Below, piece after piece: positions 1 to 8,839 of a stretch of 64,000 bases of DNA (position 1 is its first letter; each line of letters begins with the position of its first letter). Where the stretch lies: contig NZ_JBPYCR010000006.1 in assembly GCF_051846915.1 (NCBI RefSeq), positions 62,001 through 126,000 on the forward strand, read 5' to 3'. The stretch is from JBPYCR01 sp051846915 (GTDB lineage: Bacteria; Bacillota; Bacilli; Bacillales; Amphibacillaceae). The notes under the pieces were generated by a model that saw only the letters and a program-made list of their open reading frames with translations, had not been told where the DNA came from and ran no database searches. Made by a program: the position numbers and the translations under genes.

Positions 1-66
1 ATGATGCATATTCCCGGCCAAAAAAGCAATTTCTTCATCCATTGCACCAATAATACCAATTGTCAT
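1..66 (-). CDS. mtnN: 5'-methylthioadenosine/S-adenosylhomocysteine nucleosidase, N-terminal 22 codons (partial)
   Basis: The minus strand reads MTIGIIGAMDEEIAFLAG from an ATG at 66 and runs off the left edge. The start of this protein is characteristic of MTA/SAH nucleosidase, with the conserved GAMDEE segment that contributes an early acidic catalytic residue. The enzyme cleaves adenine from methylthioadenosine and S-adenosylhomocysteine in methionine salvage. An AGGAGGAG ribosome site sits just upstream. It follows yrrS by only 28 bases, so the two are probably cotranscribed. Only the first 22 residues are visible, so the identification rests on that segment and on synteny. Confidence 0.85.
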   Translation of the reverse strand, partial: MTIGIIGAMDEEIAFLAGNMHH

Positions 67-94
67 GTTTCTCCTCCTGTATTACGTCCCGTCG

Positions 95-748
95 CTATTT
101 GGCTAGTTCTTTTAAAATTTCTACCTGTATTGGTTTCCATCCCTCGTTATCTACCCATTCAATTGTTACGCGATAAATTTCCGAATGATCGTTCGAATTA
201 TAAATGGTACCAACTGATTTTTGCTCCCCACCATTACCGATCCAGTACGTTACCATATTGTTCTCAGTTAAATCTGTTGCAGCTGCCAAGGCTTTTTCCA
301 TTTCAGCCCAATCTTGTGTTCCCTTTTCATATTGAACCGTATGTGGCTCTGTTTGTTTGGTACCAATTGGCCGCCAATTTGCGGTATATGCTTCAATTAC
401 ATTTGCATCATCACTTTCCACAGGTTCACGATTTATTGATGAATTATCGTTCTCTTCCACATCGTTTTCTGCTTCTTCCATTTCATTATCATTATCTACA
501 GGTCTCTCATTTTCATTTTGTTCATCACTATCTCTACTTCCTGTTTGCTTACCGGAATCAGATGGCTTTTGTTCCACTTCCTGTTGTTCTTCTGTTGTTG
601 CCTGGTCCGCCTTTCCTCCAAAGAAAAACAGGTATAGTAGAACGATACTCAAAATAAATCCTACAATTAACAAAACAGTTATTGCTTTTGTGTTTTTTCT
701 TCTTTTTTCGAACTTATCAACACGTGAAAATTGATCGAAATTGCTCAT
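95..748 (-). CDS. yrrS: YrrS-like DUF1510 membrane-anchored protein
   Basis: 217 residues. A basic N-terminus is followed by one membrane helix (about residues 22-42), a long Glu/Asp/Asn/Ser-rich linker (about 45-115) and a C-terminal globular domain (about 118-217, with a WRPIGT segment). This is the layout of Bacillus YrrS (DUF1510), a protein of unknown function encoded beside greA and mtnN. The domain probably lies outside the membrane. The start at 748 is preferred over the adjacent ATG at 751 because it gives better spacing from the GGGGGT ribosome site. In B. subtilis a penicillin-binding protein gene lies between yrrS and mtnN; none is present here. Confidence 0.8.
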   Translation of the reverse strand: MSNFDQFSRVDKFEKRRKNTKAITVLLIVGFILSIVLLYLFFFGGKADQATTEEQQEVEQKPSDSGKQTGSRDSDEQNENERPVDNDNEMEEAENDVEENDNSSINREPVESDDANVIEAYTANWRPIGTKQTEPHTVQYEKGTQDWAEMEKALAAATDLTENNMVTYWIGNGGEQKSVGTIYNSNDHSEIYRVTIEWVDNEGWKPIQVEILKELAK

Positions 749-969
749 CATCTACCCCCTGCTTTTATTTTACTACGAAAAAAGCATCGAATTATTTTTG
801 CAATACAATTCTCATTAAACCATAACAAATCAAACGCTTGTCTACTTATTTAGGATAGTTGTTTTTAGTCTTATCCGAAAATCAACATACTGACCTTACA
901 CTTTGAATCATTCCGGAACATACATAAGTAATTTAATGGCCAGCAGCCGTTTATCGGCAAATAAAGCAA

Positions 970-997
970 AGAAGCGAACCGATATATGCTCGCTTCT
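970..997 (-). terminator. Rho-independent terminator after greA
   Basis: An eight-base stem (AGAAGCGA with TCGCTTCT) lies about 10 bases past the greA stop. It is followed on the minus strand by a moderately T-rich tail, so termination is likely but not strong. Confidence 0.55.
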
Positions 998-1005
998 ATT
1001 GCTAT

Positions 1006-1482
1006 TTATTTAACATCTAATATTTTTACCTGGATGTCTCCTCCGGGTGTAGATACAAGGACTTCTGTTCCTTTCTCATGACCGAGTAGGCTTTTGGCCA
1101 TTGGTGAATCATTTGAAATTTTCCCCTCAAACGGATCTGCTTCTGCACTACCTACAATTGTATACGTTTCCTCTTCTCCATCGGGCAATTCTTTAAAAGT
1201 AACAGACTTACCTAATGATAAAATATTGGAATTATCTTTATCATTTTTAATAATAGCAGCGTTTCTAATCATTTTCTCCACTTGTGCAATTCTAGTTTCA
1301 ACAAATGCTTGTTCATCTTTAGCAGCATCGTATTCCGAGTTCTCGGACAAATCTCCAAAATCACGTGCAACCTTAATTCGTTCAACAACCTCTTGTCGTC
1401 TTTCCGTTTTTAAGTAATGCAATTCCTCTTCAAGTTTTTCTTTACCTTCTAGTGTCATATAATAACTTTTTTCTGTAGACAT
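1006..1482 (-). CDS. greA: Transcription elongation factor GreA
   Basis: 158 residues. GreA enters the secondary channel of RNA polymerase and stimulates cleavage of backtracked transcripts. The N-terminal coiled coil (about 1-77) carries the acidic tip in the DLSENSEYD segment (D44 and E47), and the C-terminal FKBP-like domain follows (SNDSPMAKSLLGH). The ATG at 1482 has an AGGAG site about 9 bases upstream. The longer reading begins at a GTG inside that ribosome site and is rejected. A terminator after the preceding methyltransferase gene (1557-1586) makes greA separately transcribed. Confidence 0.96.
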   Translation of the reverse strand: MSTEKSYYMTLEGKEKLEEELHYLKTERRQEVVERIKVARDFGDLSENSEYDAAKDEQAFVETRIAQVEKMIRNAAIIKNDKDNSNILSLGKSVTFKELPDGEEETYTIVGSAEADPFEGKISNDSPMAKSLLGHEKGTEVLVSTPGGDIQVKILDVK

Positions 1483-1556
1483 ACTATAATACACTCCTTT
1501 TCTCTTTCTTGTACAAGATACATTAAATCAAAATAAATTCGATTATGTTGAAATAT

Positions 1557-1586
1557 AAAAACGACGCACACATTGCGTACGTTTTT
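1557..1586 (-). terminator. Rho-independent terminator after the O-methyltransferase gene
   Basis: A hairpin with arms AAAAACG-ACGCA and TGCGT-A-CGTTTTT (one bulged base) is followed on the minus strand by a TTTTTATATTT tail. It closes the mltG-yrrM transcript before greA. Confidence 0.7.
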
Positions 1587-1669
1587 ATACATTCTTTATA
1601 ACTATGGCAAATTATATGAAGTTTTTCAATCGTTTTTAGTCTTCAATAAAATAGTAATTTCGACATCTA

Positions 1670-2305
1670 TTATTTTTTTAGACTAATTGCTATTCCGTCA
1701 CCAATTGGAATAAAGGTGGTTATATAGCCCGAGTGGTTACTTAGCCATTCGTTATAATTTCTGATTTTTTTTACTAGTTTTACGTGACGATCATTTATTC
1801 CTTCTTCATTGACTACATACCCTTTAAATAATACATTATCTGTGACAATAATACCATCTTTAGATATGAGTGGGTCTATTAATTCGAAGAAACGTTTATA
1901 CTGACCTTTTGCTGCATCAATAAAGATAAAATCAAATGTTTTCGCTTTTATACCCGGATCTTCCAGTACTTCAAGAGCGTCTCCGAAGATAACTTGAATT
2001 TGATCTTCTTTACTTTGGTCTTTAATATTACGGATTGATTCATGATAACGGTCTTTATCTCGTTCAATTGTAATTATTTGGGCTTGTGGACAAGCATTAT
2101 GCAGTTGAAGAGCCGAATAACCGATTGCCGTTCCGATTTCTAAAAGGTGTTTCGGTTGTCGTATCTGTGCGAGTTGCTTCAGAAAATGAATACTCTGTCT
2201 TTCCATAATAGGTACTTTACCACTTATTGCTTGTTTTTCTAAAGCAGTAGCCCATTCTTCAGATTCAGGCAATAAGTTTTCTAAGTAATTATTTACTTTA
2301 TCCAT
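1670..2305 (-). CDS. yrrM: SAM-dependent O-methyltransferase (YrrM-like, class I)
   Basis: 211 residues, resembling the catechol/caffeoyl-CoA O-methyltransferase family. The SAM-binding motif I is LLEIGTAIGYSALQL (about 54-68), followed by an acidic strand end (IITIERD) and FIFIDAAKGQYKRFFEL, whose Asp normally binds the divalent metal. Substrate unknown; YrrM is sometimes linked to tRNA hydroxyuridine methylation (TrmR), which would fit its neighbourhood. The ATG at 2305 has an AAGAGG site upstream. A TTG 14 codons earlier lies in the end of mltG and has no ribosome site. In B. subtilis two U32 peptidase genes and udk follow this gene; here greA follows. Confidence 0.88.
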   Translation of the reverse strand: MDKVNNYLENLLPESEEWATALEKQAISGKVPIMERQSIHFLKQLAQIRQPKHLLEIGTAIGYSALQLHNACPQAQIITIERDKDRYHESIRNIKDQSKEDQIQVIFGDALEVLEDPGIKAKTFDFIFIDAAKGQYKRFFELIDPLISKDGIIVTDNVLFKGYVVNEEGINDRHVKLVKKIRNYNEWLSNHSGYITTFIPIGDGIAISLKK

Positions 2306-2339
2306 GATAATGCCTCTTTTGATTTTATTCATTTTTAAA

Positions 2340-3455
2340 TTACTCAATATATTTATTTTTTAACTCAATATGTTCGTCATGTGTTTCAGCGTAGTGAATA
2401 TTACCCTCACTATCATGTAAAAAATAAATATAATCTGTATCTTCCGGTTGTAGTGTTGCTTCAAGCGACTCTTTACCAAAATTGGATATTGGACCAATTG
2501 GCAAATCTTTTATTTGATATGTATTGTACGGAGATTCGGTTTCCAAATCCTTTAACAATACTTTATCTTTATGTTGACCTAACGCATATAATACCGTTGG
2601 ATCTGTTTGCAAGGGCATATTTTTTTCCAAGCGATTATAAAAGACTCCAGCAATCTTTGTCCGTTGATCCTGTGTTTTAGCTTCATTTTCAACTAGAGAA
2701 GCAAATGTCAGTGCTTCATGTATAGTTAAATTTTTTTCTTCCATTTGTCCCAAGTAAGGGCCTACTACTTCCTCTGTCTTGTCTAACATTTTCTTTATAA
2801 CCGATTCAATTGTCGGATCTTCTTTATAAAAATCATACGTTGCTGCAAATAAATAACCTTCCAACGGGGTTACAATATTTGAATCCAGTATTTTTTCCGA
2901 AAGAAAATCCGGATATTCGTTAATTAATTGATTAATGTAGTCGGTGTCATTCACTTTATCCAAAAACTCGTCCTTCTTAAAAGGTAGTATACTGGAATAG
3001 ATTTGTGCAATTTGTTGAATTGTTTTCCCTTCTGGTATTGTTACCGTGTATACAGCTTCTTCATGAACTTTACCACTTTTCAGCTTTTCTATAATTTCAT
3101 TTATCGAAAGGGCCGGAGAAAGTGTATATTCTCCTGCTTGAAAATCACTTTCATTTTTAAATTTTATATAAAAGCGAAACACACGGCCATCTTTAATAAT
3201 ACCGTTTTCTTCCAGTATGTTGGCTATATTCGACGTGGATGATCCTAACGGAATTTCAATGCTTTGTTCTTCTGTACTTTCCGGATTTACAGGAGCCAGT
3301 GACGATTTTATATACATATAACCCGAAATACCACCAATAACAATAATTAATACGAGCGACAAAATAATAATTGCAACAATTTTTCTCACTGTTTTAGCCT
3401 CTTCGGAACGAGCCGCCAAATTATTTTTATATTGTTTTTTAATATCATTTGACAC
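2340..3455 (-). CDS. mltG: Endolytic murein transglycosylase MltG (YceG-like)
   Basis: 371 residues. MltG cuts nascent peptidoglycan strands at the outer face of the membrane. A cytoplasmic tail is followed by one membrane helix (about 26-50). A LysM-like subdomain follows, then the YceG catalytic domain with the diagnostic ASLVENEAKT segment, whose Glu (about residue 256) is the expected catalytic residue, and the conserved FYNRL and LQTDPTVLYALG segments. The gene lies 35 bases upstream of the O-methyltransferase start, so the two are probably one transcript. Confidence 0.95.
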   Translation of the reverse strand: MSNDIKKQYKNNLAARSEEAKTVRKIVAIIILSLVLIIVIGGISGYMYIKSSLAPVNPESTEEQSIEIPLGSSTSNIANILEENGIIKDGRVFRFYIKFKNESDFQAGEYTLSPALSINEIIEKLKSGKVHEEAVYTVTIPEGKTIQQIAQIYSSILPFKKDEFLDKVNDTDYINQLINEYPDFLSEKILDSNIVTPLEGYLFAATYDFYKEDPTIESVIKKMLDKTEEVVGPYLGQMEEKNLTIHEALTFASLVENEAKTQDQRTKIAGVFYNRLEKNMPLQTDPTVLYALGQHKDKVLLKDLETESPYNTYQIKDLPIGPISNFGKESLEATLQPEDTDYIYFLHDSEGNIHYAETHDEHIELKNKYIE

Positions 3456-3523
3456 GGATTATCCCCCTTATCTGCTACATTATACTAAAAATAAAGAAGA
3501 TAATCTATTATAATTTATAATAG

Positions 3524-3548
3524 AAAAACTGGCGCCATAAAGGCACCA
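3524..3548 (-). terminator. Terminator of the yrzL-ruvX-yrzB operon
   Basis: A seven-base stem (TGGTGCC with GGCGCCA, one G-U pair) with loop TTTAT is followed by GTTTTTC on the minus strand, about 40 bases past the yrzB stop. Confidence 0.65.
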
Positions 3549-3586
3549 ATTCCATGTCTTCATTACTATTAAAAAGTACTTCCCAT

Positions 3587-3868
3587 TTATTCGCTTTGAT
3601 CAGTCAGTGTGTGAAGCATTTCTTCTACCATATCCCATTCTTCATCTGATTCAATAGGAAATAATGCTAAATCATCATCGTCATCTTCTTGCTCTTCATA
3701 CCTAAACGCATATACTTCAACATGTTCATCTTCATTTTGTTCTGCAGGTATTAAAGCAATGTATGTTTGTTCCAGTTCATCTATTTCGAAACTGAACAAT
3801 ACTTCGAATAAATGTTCTTCTCCGTTTTCATCTGGAATAATAATTCGTTCTTTTTCTTCTAATGCCAT
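3587..3868 (-). CDS. yrzB: DUF1292 acidic protein YrzB
   Basis: 93 residues, very acidic. The DUF1292 signature runs through the N-terminal part (IIIPDENGEEHLFEVLFSFE), with a DDDDD stretch near residue 70. Function unknown. It is the last gene of the conserved Firmicute trio yrzL-ruvX-yrzB and starts 12 bases after ruvX, so expression with that resolvase-like protein is expected. Confidence 0.9.
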   Translation of the reverse strand: MALEEKERIIIPDENGEEHLFEVLFSFEIDELEQTYIALIPAEQNEDEHVEVYAFRYEEQEDDDDDLALFPIESDEEWDMVEEMLHTLTDQSE

Positions 3869-3880
3869 CGTTTCACTCCT

Positions 3881-4297
3881 TTAATTATATTGATCGAGAA
3901 ATCCTTGTAATATCATGACAGCAGCCATTTTATCAATTACTTTTTTTCTTTTTTTACGGCTCATATCTGCTTCAAGCAATACACGTTCGGCTGCTATGGT
4001 TGATAATCGTTCATCCCACATATGAACCGGTAATCGGTATGTCTTTTCAATATGCTTAGCATACGCCTCTGCTGCTTTACCCCGTTCACCCACAGAACCA
4101 TTCATATGCTTAGGTAGACCAACAACAACTTTTTCGACTTCATGCTCTTCGATGATTTTTTTCATCTGGTCGTCGGCAGATCGTCGATTGTTTTCATCCC
4201 ATTGGATCGTCGTTAATCCTTGAGCAGTTAAACCTAGTGCGTCACTAACAGCTACTCCAATTGTTTTAGAGCCAACATCCAATCCAATAATTTTCAT
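3881..4297 (-). CDS. ruvX: RuvX/YqgF family Holliday-junction resolvase-like nuclease
   Basis: 138 residues with an RNase H fold. The first acidic residue is in IIGLDVGSKTIGVAVSD (D7), followed by VVVGLPKHMNGSVGERG and the WDERLST segment that supplies a further acidic residue. The family is implicated in pre-16S rRNA 5' end maturation and has junction-resolvase-like activity; which role dominates here cannot be read from sequence. The gene directly abuts yrzL (stop and start adjacent), which indicates translational coupling. Confidence 0.92.
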   Translation of the reverse strand: MKIIGLDVGSKTIGVAVSDALGLTAQGLTTIQWDENNRRSADDQMKKIIEEHEVEKVVVGLPKHMNGSVGERGKAAEAYAKHIEKTYRLPVHMWDERLSTIAAERVLLEADMSRKKRKKVIDKMAAVMILQGFLDQYN

Positions 4298-4567
4298 TTA
4301 TTTGTCCTTTTGTTGCTCTTTTAAATAGAACTTTACCAGTTCCTCAATCACTTCGTCACGTTCAACTTTACGTATCAAGTTACGCGCATCTTTATACCGG
4401 GGAATATATGCGGGATCCCCTGATAATAGGTAACCTACGATTTGATTGATTGGATTGTAGCCCTTTTCATTGAGTGCTTCATGAATAGTTGAAAGTATTT
4501 GTTTAATATCTTGGTCGAAAGGCTCTTCGGAAAAATTAAATTTCATCGTTTTATCAATCGAACTCAT
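4298..4567 (-). CDS. yrzL: IreB/YrzL family regulatory phosphoprotein (DUF965)
   Basis: 89 residues, full length for DUF965. The N-terminal segment MSSIDKTMKFNF carries the threonines that, in the Enterococcus homologue IreB, are phosphorylated by the PASTA kinase IreK. Conserved NPINQIVGYLLSGDPAYIP follows. The gene sits 61 bases downstream of alaS and heads the yrzL-ruvX-yrzB set. Confidence 0.92.
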   Translation of the reverse strand: MSSIDKTMKFNFSEEPFDQDIKQILSTIHEALNEKGYNPINQIVGYLLSGDPAYIPRYKDARNLIRKVERDEVIEELVKFYLKEQQKDK

Positions 4568-4628
4568 TGTGACACCTCATTCCATGTTTTACCTTCTACC
4601 AATTATTCTACCATGTTTGTACAGATTA

Positions 4629-7280
4629 TTATATATTTTTACTGTCTATTGTTTCTGAGATATACCTTTTTGCATAGTCCAATGCTTCATTAATCTTGTT
4701 GATATCTTTACCACCAGCTTGCGCCATATCCGGACGGCCGCCACCACCGCCGCCACATATTGATGCAGCTTCTTTAATTAAATGACCTGCATGAAATCCT
4801 TTTTCCATTAAATCGTTTGTTACACCTGCAGCCAACTGTACTTTGTTTTCATTCTCAGCAGCGAGCAAAATTACACCAGAACCTAACTTTTGCTTTAACT
4901 CATCTACCATACTTCGAAGCTGATTCATATCTTTAACTTGTACGCGCTGTGCCAATACCGAAATGCCAGCAATTTCTTCCACCTTATCAACAATGGTTGA
5001 AGCTTCCATGTTGGATAATTTCGCACTATATGACTCATTTTCCTTTTGCAGTGTTTTTATTTCATCAAATATATGATTGATTTGACTTGGCACTTTATCA
5101 ACTGTAGTTTTTAATAACTTGGCAGAAGTAGATAGTATGTTCAATTTTTCCAGAGTAAATTCATATGCTTTTTTACTTGTAAAAGCTTCAATTCTTCTTG
5201 TACCGGCTCCTATTCCACTTTCCACAACGATTTTGAAAAGACCAATTTCCGAAGTATTGTGCACATGACAACCACCGCAAAGCTCCGTACTAAAATCGCC
5301 AATTTGTACAACTCGTACGTTTTCACCATATTTTTCTCCGAACAATGCCGTGGCACCCATTTTTTTCGCTTCTTCCAGTTGTTTATTTTCAATGATTACC
5401 GGCGAATGTTTCCAAATATTTTCATTGACGAGTTGTTCAACTTGTTGTAATTCATTTTCATTTACTGCCTCAAAATGGGTAAAGTCAAAGCGTAGTCTAT
5501 CGGGTGTTACTAAGGATCCCGCTTGGGTAATATGGTCACCTAGTACATCTTTTAACGCTTGATGAAGCAGGTGGGTTGCTGTATGATTTTTAACGATAAG
5601 GATACGAAAATCATGATCAATCATTGCTTTTACTCGTTCGCCAACGTGGATTGTGCCTTGCTTCACCTCGATTCGGTGAACATGCTGGCCATTTGGCGCT
5701 TTTTTTACATCTTTGACATGTGCAATCATGTTTTCTGTATAGACCCAACCTTTATCTGCTATTTGTCCACCACTTTCAGCGTAAAAGGGAGTTTCCTTCA
5801 GAAACAAATAAGCGTCCGCTCCTGCTTCAATCGTATCTGCAGTTTTATTATGTTCAACGATTGCTTCGATTATTGTTTCTGTTTCTGTATGATCATAACC
5901 TATAAATTCGCTTTCCACTTGAATACTACTTAACAATTCATCTTGTATTTGCATGGAACCGACTGTTTTCCGAGCATCACGAGCTCTTTCTTGTTGCTTT
6001 TTCATTTCTTTTTTAAAACCAGCTTCATCTATTGTAAATCCATTATCTTTAACATATTCCTCAGTCAGTTCTTTCGGAAAACCATACGTATCATACAGAC
6101 GGAACACATCGCTTCCGGGAATTACCGATTGGTTGTTTTGCTTTTGTTTTTCCATAATTGCCGTCAGGATATTCAAACCGTCATTCAAGGTTTCGTGAAA
6201 GCGTTCTTCTTCGGATTTTATAATTTTTGAAATTTGATCTTCCTGTTTTACGACTTCCGGATAATAGGCCTTCATTATCGTGCCAACAGTTGATACAAGC
6301 TTGTACATAAACGGCTCTTCAATCCCTATTTGTTTAGCAAAGCGAACCGCGCGTCTTAATAGTCGTCGCAGTACATACCCCCGTCCTTCATTTGAAGGGA
6401 GCGCATGATCGCCAATAGCAAAAGCAACTGTTCGAATATGGTCGGAAATGACTTTATAGGCTATATCACTACTTTCTTCTTCTCCATAATTTATAACTGC
6501 AAATTGTTCAATCTTACTAATGATTGGCTTGAACAAATCCGTCTCAAAATTCGTCGGTGTTTGTTGTATGATTGAAGCCATACGTTCCAGACCCATACCC
6601 GTATCAATATTCTTTTTCGGTAAAGGTGTATACGTATCATCTGGATTATGGTTAAATTGCGAAAAGACTAGATTCCAAATTTCCAGGTACCGCTCATTTT
6701 CTCCACCGGGATACAGTTCCGGATCTGATGCATCATTCCCGTAATGCTCACCACGGTCATAAAATATCTCCGTATTCGGTCCACTTGGTCCTTCTCCTAT
6801 ATCCCAGAAATTTTCCTCCAAGCGGATAATTCTACTAGCCGGCAATTTTATATCATTAAGCCATATATCATAGGCTTCATCATCTTCCGGATGGACGGTA
6901 ACAGATAAACGTTCCGGATCAAAACCAATCCAATTTTTGCTTGTTAAGAATTCCCACCCCCATACAATTGCTTCTTTTTTAAAATAATCTCCTATGGAAA
7001 AGTTACCGAGCATTTCAAAAAAAGTATGGTGACGGGCCGTGAAGCCAACATTTTCAATATCGTTTGTCCGAATAGATTTTTGCGCATTAACGATCCGTGG
7101 ATTGTCCGGGTTAATGCTTCCATCAAAATACTTTTTTAACGTAGCTACCCCGCTATTAATCCATAACAGAGTCGGATCATCTTTTGGCACAAGAGATGCA
7201 CTTGGTTCAACCTCGTGCCCTTTTTCTTTAAAAAAGTCAATAAACATTTGTCTGATTTCAGCAGATGTTAACGGCTTCAT
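4629..7280 (-). CDS. alaS: Alanine--tRNA ligase
   Basis: 883 residues, normal for bacterial AlaRS. The class II aminoacylation domain (about 1-250, with motif 2 around FTARHHTFFEMLGNF) is followed by the tRNA-recognition domain. The editing domain has the zinc ligands HTATH (about 565) and CGGCHVH (about 667). The C-Ala domain (DHHA1) ends with a run of glycines (CGGGGGGRPDMAQAGG, about 843). The enzyme charges tRNA-Ala and clears Ser/Gly mischarging. It is preceded by a T-box leader with an Ala specifier and by a consensus promoter. Confidence 0.98.
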   Translation of the reverse strand: MKPLTSAEIRQMFIDFFKEKGHEVEPSASLVPKDDPTLLWINSGVATLKKYFDGSINPDNPRIVNAQKSIRTNDIENVGFTARHHTFFEMLGNFSIGDYFKKEAIVWGWEFLTSKNWIGFDPERLSVTVHPEDDEAYDIWLNDIKLPASRIIRLEENFWDIGEGPSGPNTEIFYDRGEHYGNDASDPELYPGGENERYLEIWNLVFSQFNHNPDDTYTPLPKKNIDTGMGLERMASIIQQTPTNFETDLFKPIISKIEQFAVINYGEEESSDIAYKVISDHIRTVAFAIGDHALPSNEGRGYVLRRLLRRAVRFAKQIGIEEPFMYKLVSTVGTIMKAYYPEVVKQEDQISKIIKSEEERFHETLNDGLNILTAIMEKQKQNNQSVIPGSDVFRLYDTYGFPKELTEEYVKDNGFTIDEAGFKKEMKKQQERARDARKTVGSMQIQDELLSSIQVESEFIGYDHTETETIIEAIVEHNKTADTIEAGADAYLFLKETPFYAESGGQIADKGWVYTENMIAHVKDVKKAPNGQHVHRIEVKQGTIHVGERVKAMIDHDFRILIVKNHTATHLLHQALKDVLGDHITQAGSLVTPDRLRFDFTHFEAVNENELQQVEQLVNENIWKHSPVIIENKQLEEAKKMGATALFGEKYGENVRVVQIGDFSTELCGGCHVHNTSEIGLFKIVVESGIGAGTRRIEAFTSKKAYEFTLEKLNILSTSAKLLKTTVDKVPSQINHIFDEIKTLQKENESYSAKLSNMEASTIVDKVEEIAGISVLAQRVQVKDMNQLRSMVDELKQKLGSGVILLAAENENKVQLAAGVTNDLMEKGFHAGHLIKEAASICGGGGGGRPDMAQAGGKDINKINEALDYAKRYISETIDSKNI

Positions 7281-7320
7281 CTCATCTCCTCCATTAGTTA
7301 AAAAATTACAGTAATCGTAA

Positions 7321-7560
7321 AATAAAAAAATCGTCTCTCTGCATATTGCAGGGACGAGATTATCGTGGTACCACCCTTATTATGAACAATTAAAAGTTCA
7401 TCACTTTCACATGATAACGGTCTGAAACCGACGGGAATTAACCGTACTCCAGTTTAGCTTTCCATGAATCAGATTTAGGATTTTTCTCAGCCATTAAAAT
7501 CCCTCTCTTGAAACCAACATCATGTACTTGGAACCTTCTTCGTATTTTATGTGCAATTTT
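7321..7560 (-). promoter_or_regulatory. T-box riboswitch upstream of alaS
   Basis: The minus strand carries the T-box core GGGTGGTACCACG (7364-7376) followed by a terminator hairpin (7331-7357, TCGTCCCTGCA / TGCAGAGAGACGA) and a T-run. Upstream lies a stem I-like region with GGCTGAGAAAAATCC and a candidate specifier GCT at 7456-7458 in GAAAGCTAAACTGGAG, which is an alanine codon. Uncharged tRNA-Ala would stabilise the antiterminator. The specifier was assigned by eye. Confidence 0.92.
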
Positions 7561-7566
7561 AAGATT

Positions 7567-7595
7567 AGTATAGAAAACAAAGTAGCAAATGTCAA
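7567..7595 (-). promoter_or_regulatory. SigA-type promoter of the alaS leader
   Basis: TTGACA, 17 bases, TATACT on the minus strand. The -35 box overlaps the stop codon of the upstream AI-2E family gene, and the predicted start falls about 7 bases past the -10 box, at the start of the T-box leader. Confidence 0.8.
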
Positions 7596-8662
7596 TTTTG
7601 GAGCCGAAATCCGACCGTATGTTTAATAATTTCTTTTAAAATCATGTATAAAGGTACTGCTAATATCATACCTAATACTCCACTTAGTTTTGCTCCAAGC
7701 AACAAAACAAAAATGATCGTAACTGGATGAATTCTAGTACTTTTGCCAACTATATAGGGCGATAAAAAGTTACTTTCCACAATTTGTATAACAAAACTTA
7801 CAATAATGACATAGACAACTAACTTTGCGGAAGTAGTCAATGTAAGTAAAACTGCCGGTACAGTTCCGATAATCGGTCCAAAGTAAGGTATGATATTGGT
7901 TACTCCCATAATAACTGCAAGGAGCAAGGCGTATTTTATATTTAAAAAGTGAAAAGCCGTCCAAGTAGCCAGTATAACAAATAATGAAACAACCATCTGT
8001 CCCCTAATGTAATTTCCGAGACTATCATCAATTGCATAAACCATTTTTTTCATTTGTGGTCGGTACGTAAACGGGATACCCCGTTTTATATACTCTTTTA
8101 TTTTCGCAAAGTCCTTTAAGAAGTAAAATACGAGAACAGGAATAATCGTTACAAGAATAAGAAAATCCACAACTTTCGTAACGCCACCGACTAATTTATC
8201 CAAAACATTTTCCAAAGACTTTTCCATCGTACCGATAAATCCATCTATTTTTTCATGGATAGTTTCGGGTAAAAACGAAGTCGATTCGTACAATTGATAA
8301 ATAAACTTTTCATAAATATGAACTACATGCGGTAACTGTTCATTTAATTCTCGCACTTGATGGATAATTGCTGGATAACCGAGATAAATCGCATAAGCAA
8401 TACCTCCAAAAAAGAGGAAATAAATAAGCATAATTGCTAATGGTTTTTGAATATTTAATTGGTCTAATTTTGTAACGAGCGGGTAGAGTAGGTAAGCAAT
8501 GAAACAAGCAATGATAAATGGTGCAAATAGCTGCCATAAAAACACAGTAAAGCTTTTATAATAAGGGAAAAGCTTTCCTAATAAAAATACGAGCAAAAAT
8601 ATAAAAGCAATAACAATCAATACATATAACAGACGAAAATCCTTGCTTTTAAACATATTCAA
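7592..8662 (-). CDS. yrrI: AI-2E family transporter / permease (YrrI-like)
   Basis: 356 residues. About eight hydrophobic segments: one near 10-30, two between 35 and 90, then an amphipathic middle region (100-160) and a cluster from 165 to 350 with the family's PYFGPIIGTVPAVLL and LLLGAKLSGVLGMILAVPL segments. The superfamily includes autoinducer-2 exporters and Na+/H+ antiporter-like members, so substrate cannot be assigned. The gene lies between recD2 and alaS, as in other Bacillaceae. Its stop codon lies in the alaS promoter. Confidence 0.88.
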   Translation of the reverse strand: MNMFKSKDFRLLYVLIVIAFIFLLVFLLGKLFPYYKSFTVFLWQLFAPFIIACFIAYLLYPLVTKLDQLNIQKPLAIMLIYFLFFGGIAYAIYLGYPAIIHQVRELNEQLPHVVHIYEKFIYQLYESTSFLPETIHEKIDGFIGTMEKSLENVLDKLVGGVTKVVDFLILVTIIPVLVFYFLKDFAKIKEYIKRGIPFTYRPQMKKMVYAIDDSLGNYIRGQMVVSLFVILATWTAFHFLNIKYALLLAVIMGVTNIIPYFGPIIGTVPAVLLTLTTSAKLVVYVIIVSFVIQIVESNFLSPYIVGKSTRIHPVTIIFVLLLGAKLSGVLGMILAVPLYMILKEIIKHTVGFRLQN

Positions 8663-8839
8663 TCTCCCTTATTATTAAACAAGACGTCATTACAGGAGTA
8701 GAATAAACATATTTTTTTGAACGCGCATTTTTATTTGTTTTAGTCGCTCGATTAAACATATAAATTCCATTTGCAGCTCCTCTGCGCTTCATTAATAGAA
8801 TTTCTAGTTTAACCGATTTAAATCATCCTATTCACTTGA

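Noticed and set aside
5559..5933. 124-codon frame opposite alaS
   Set aside because: Shadow frame within a highly conserved gene.
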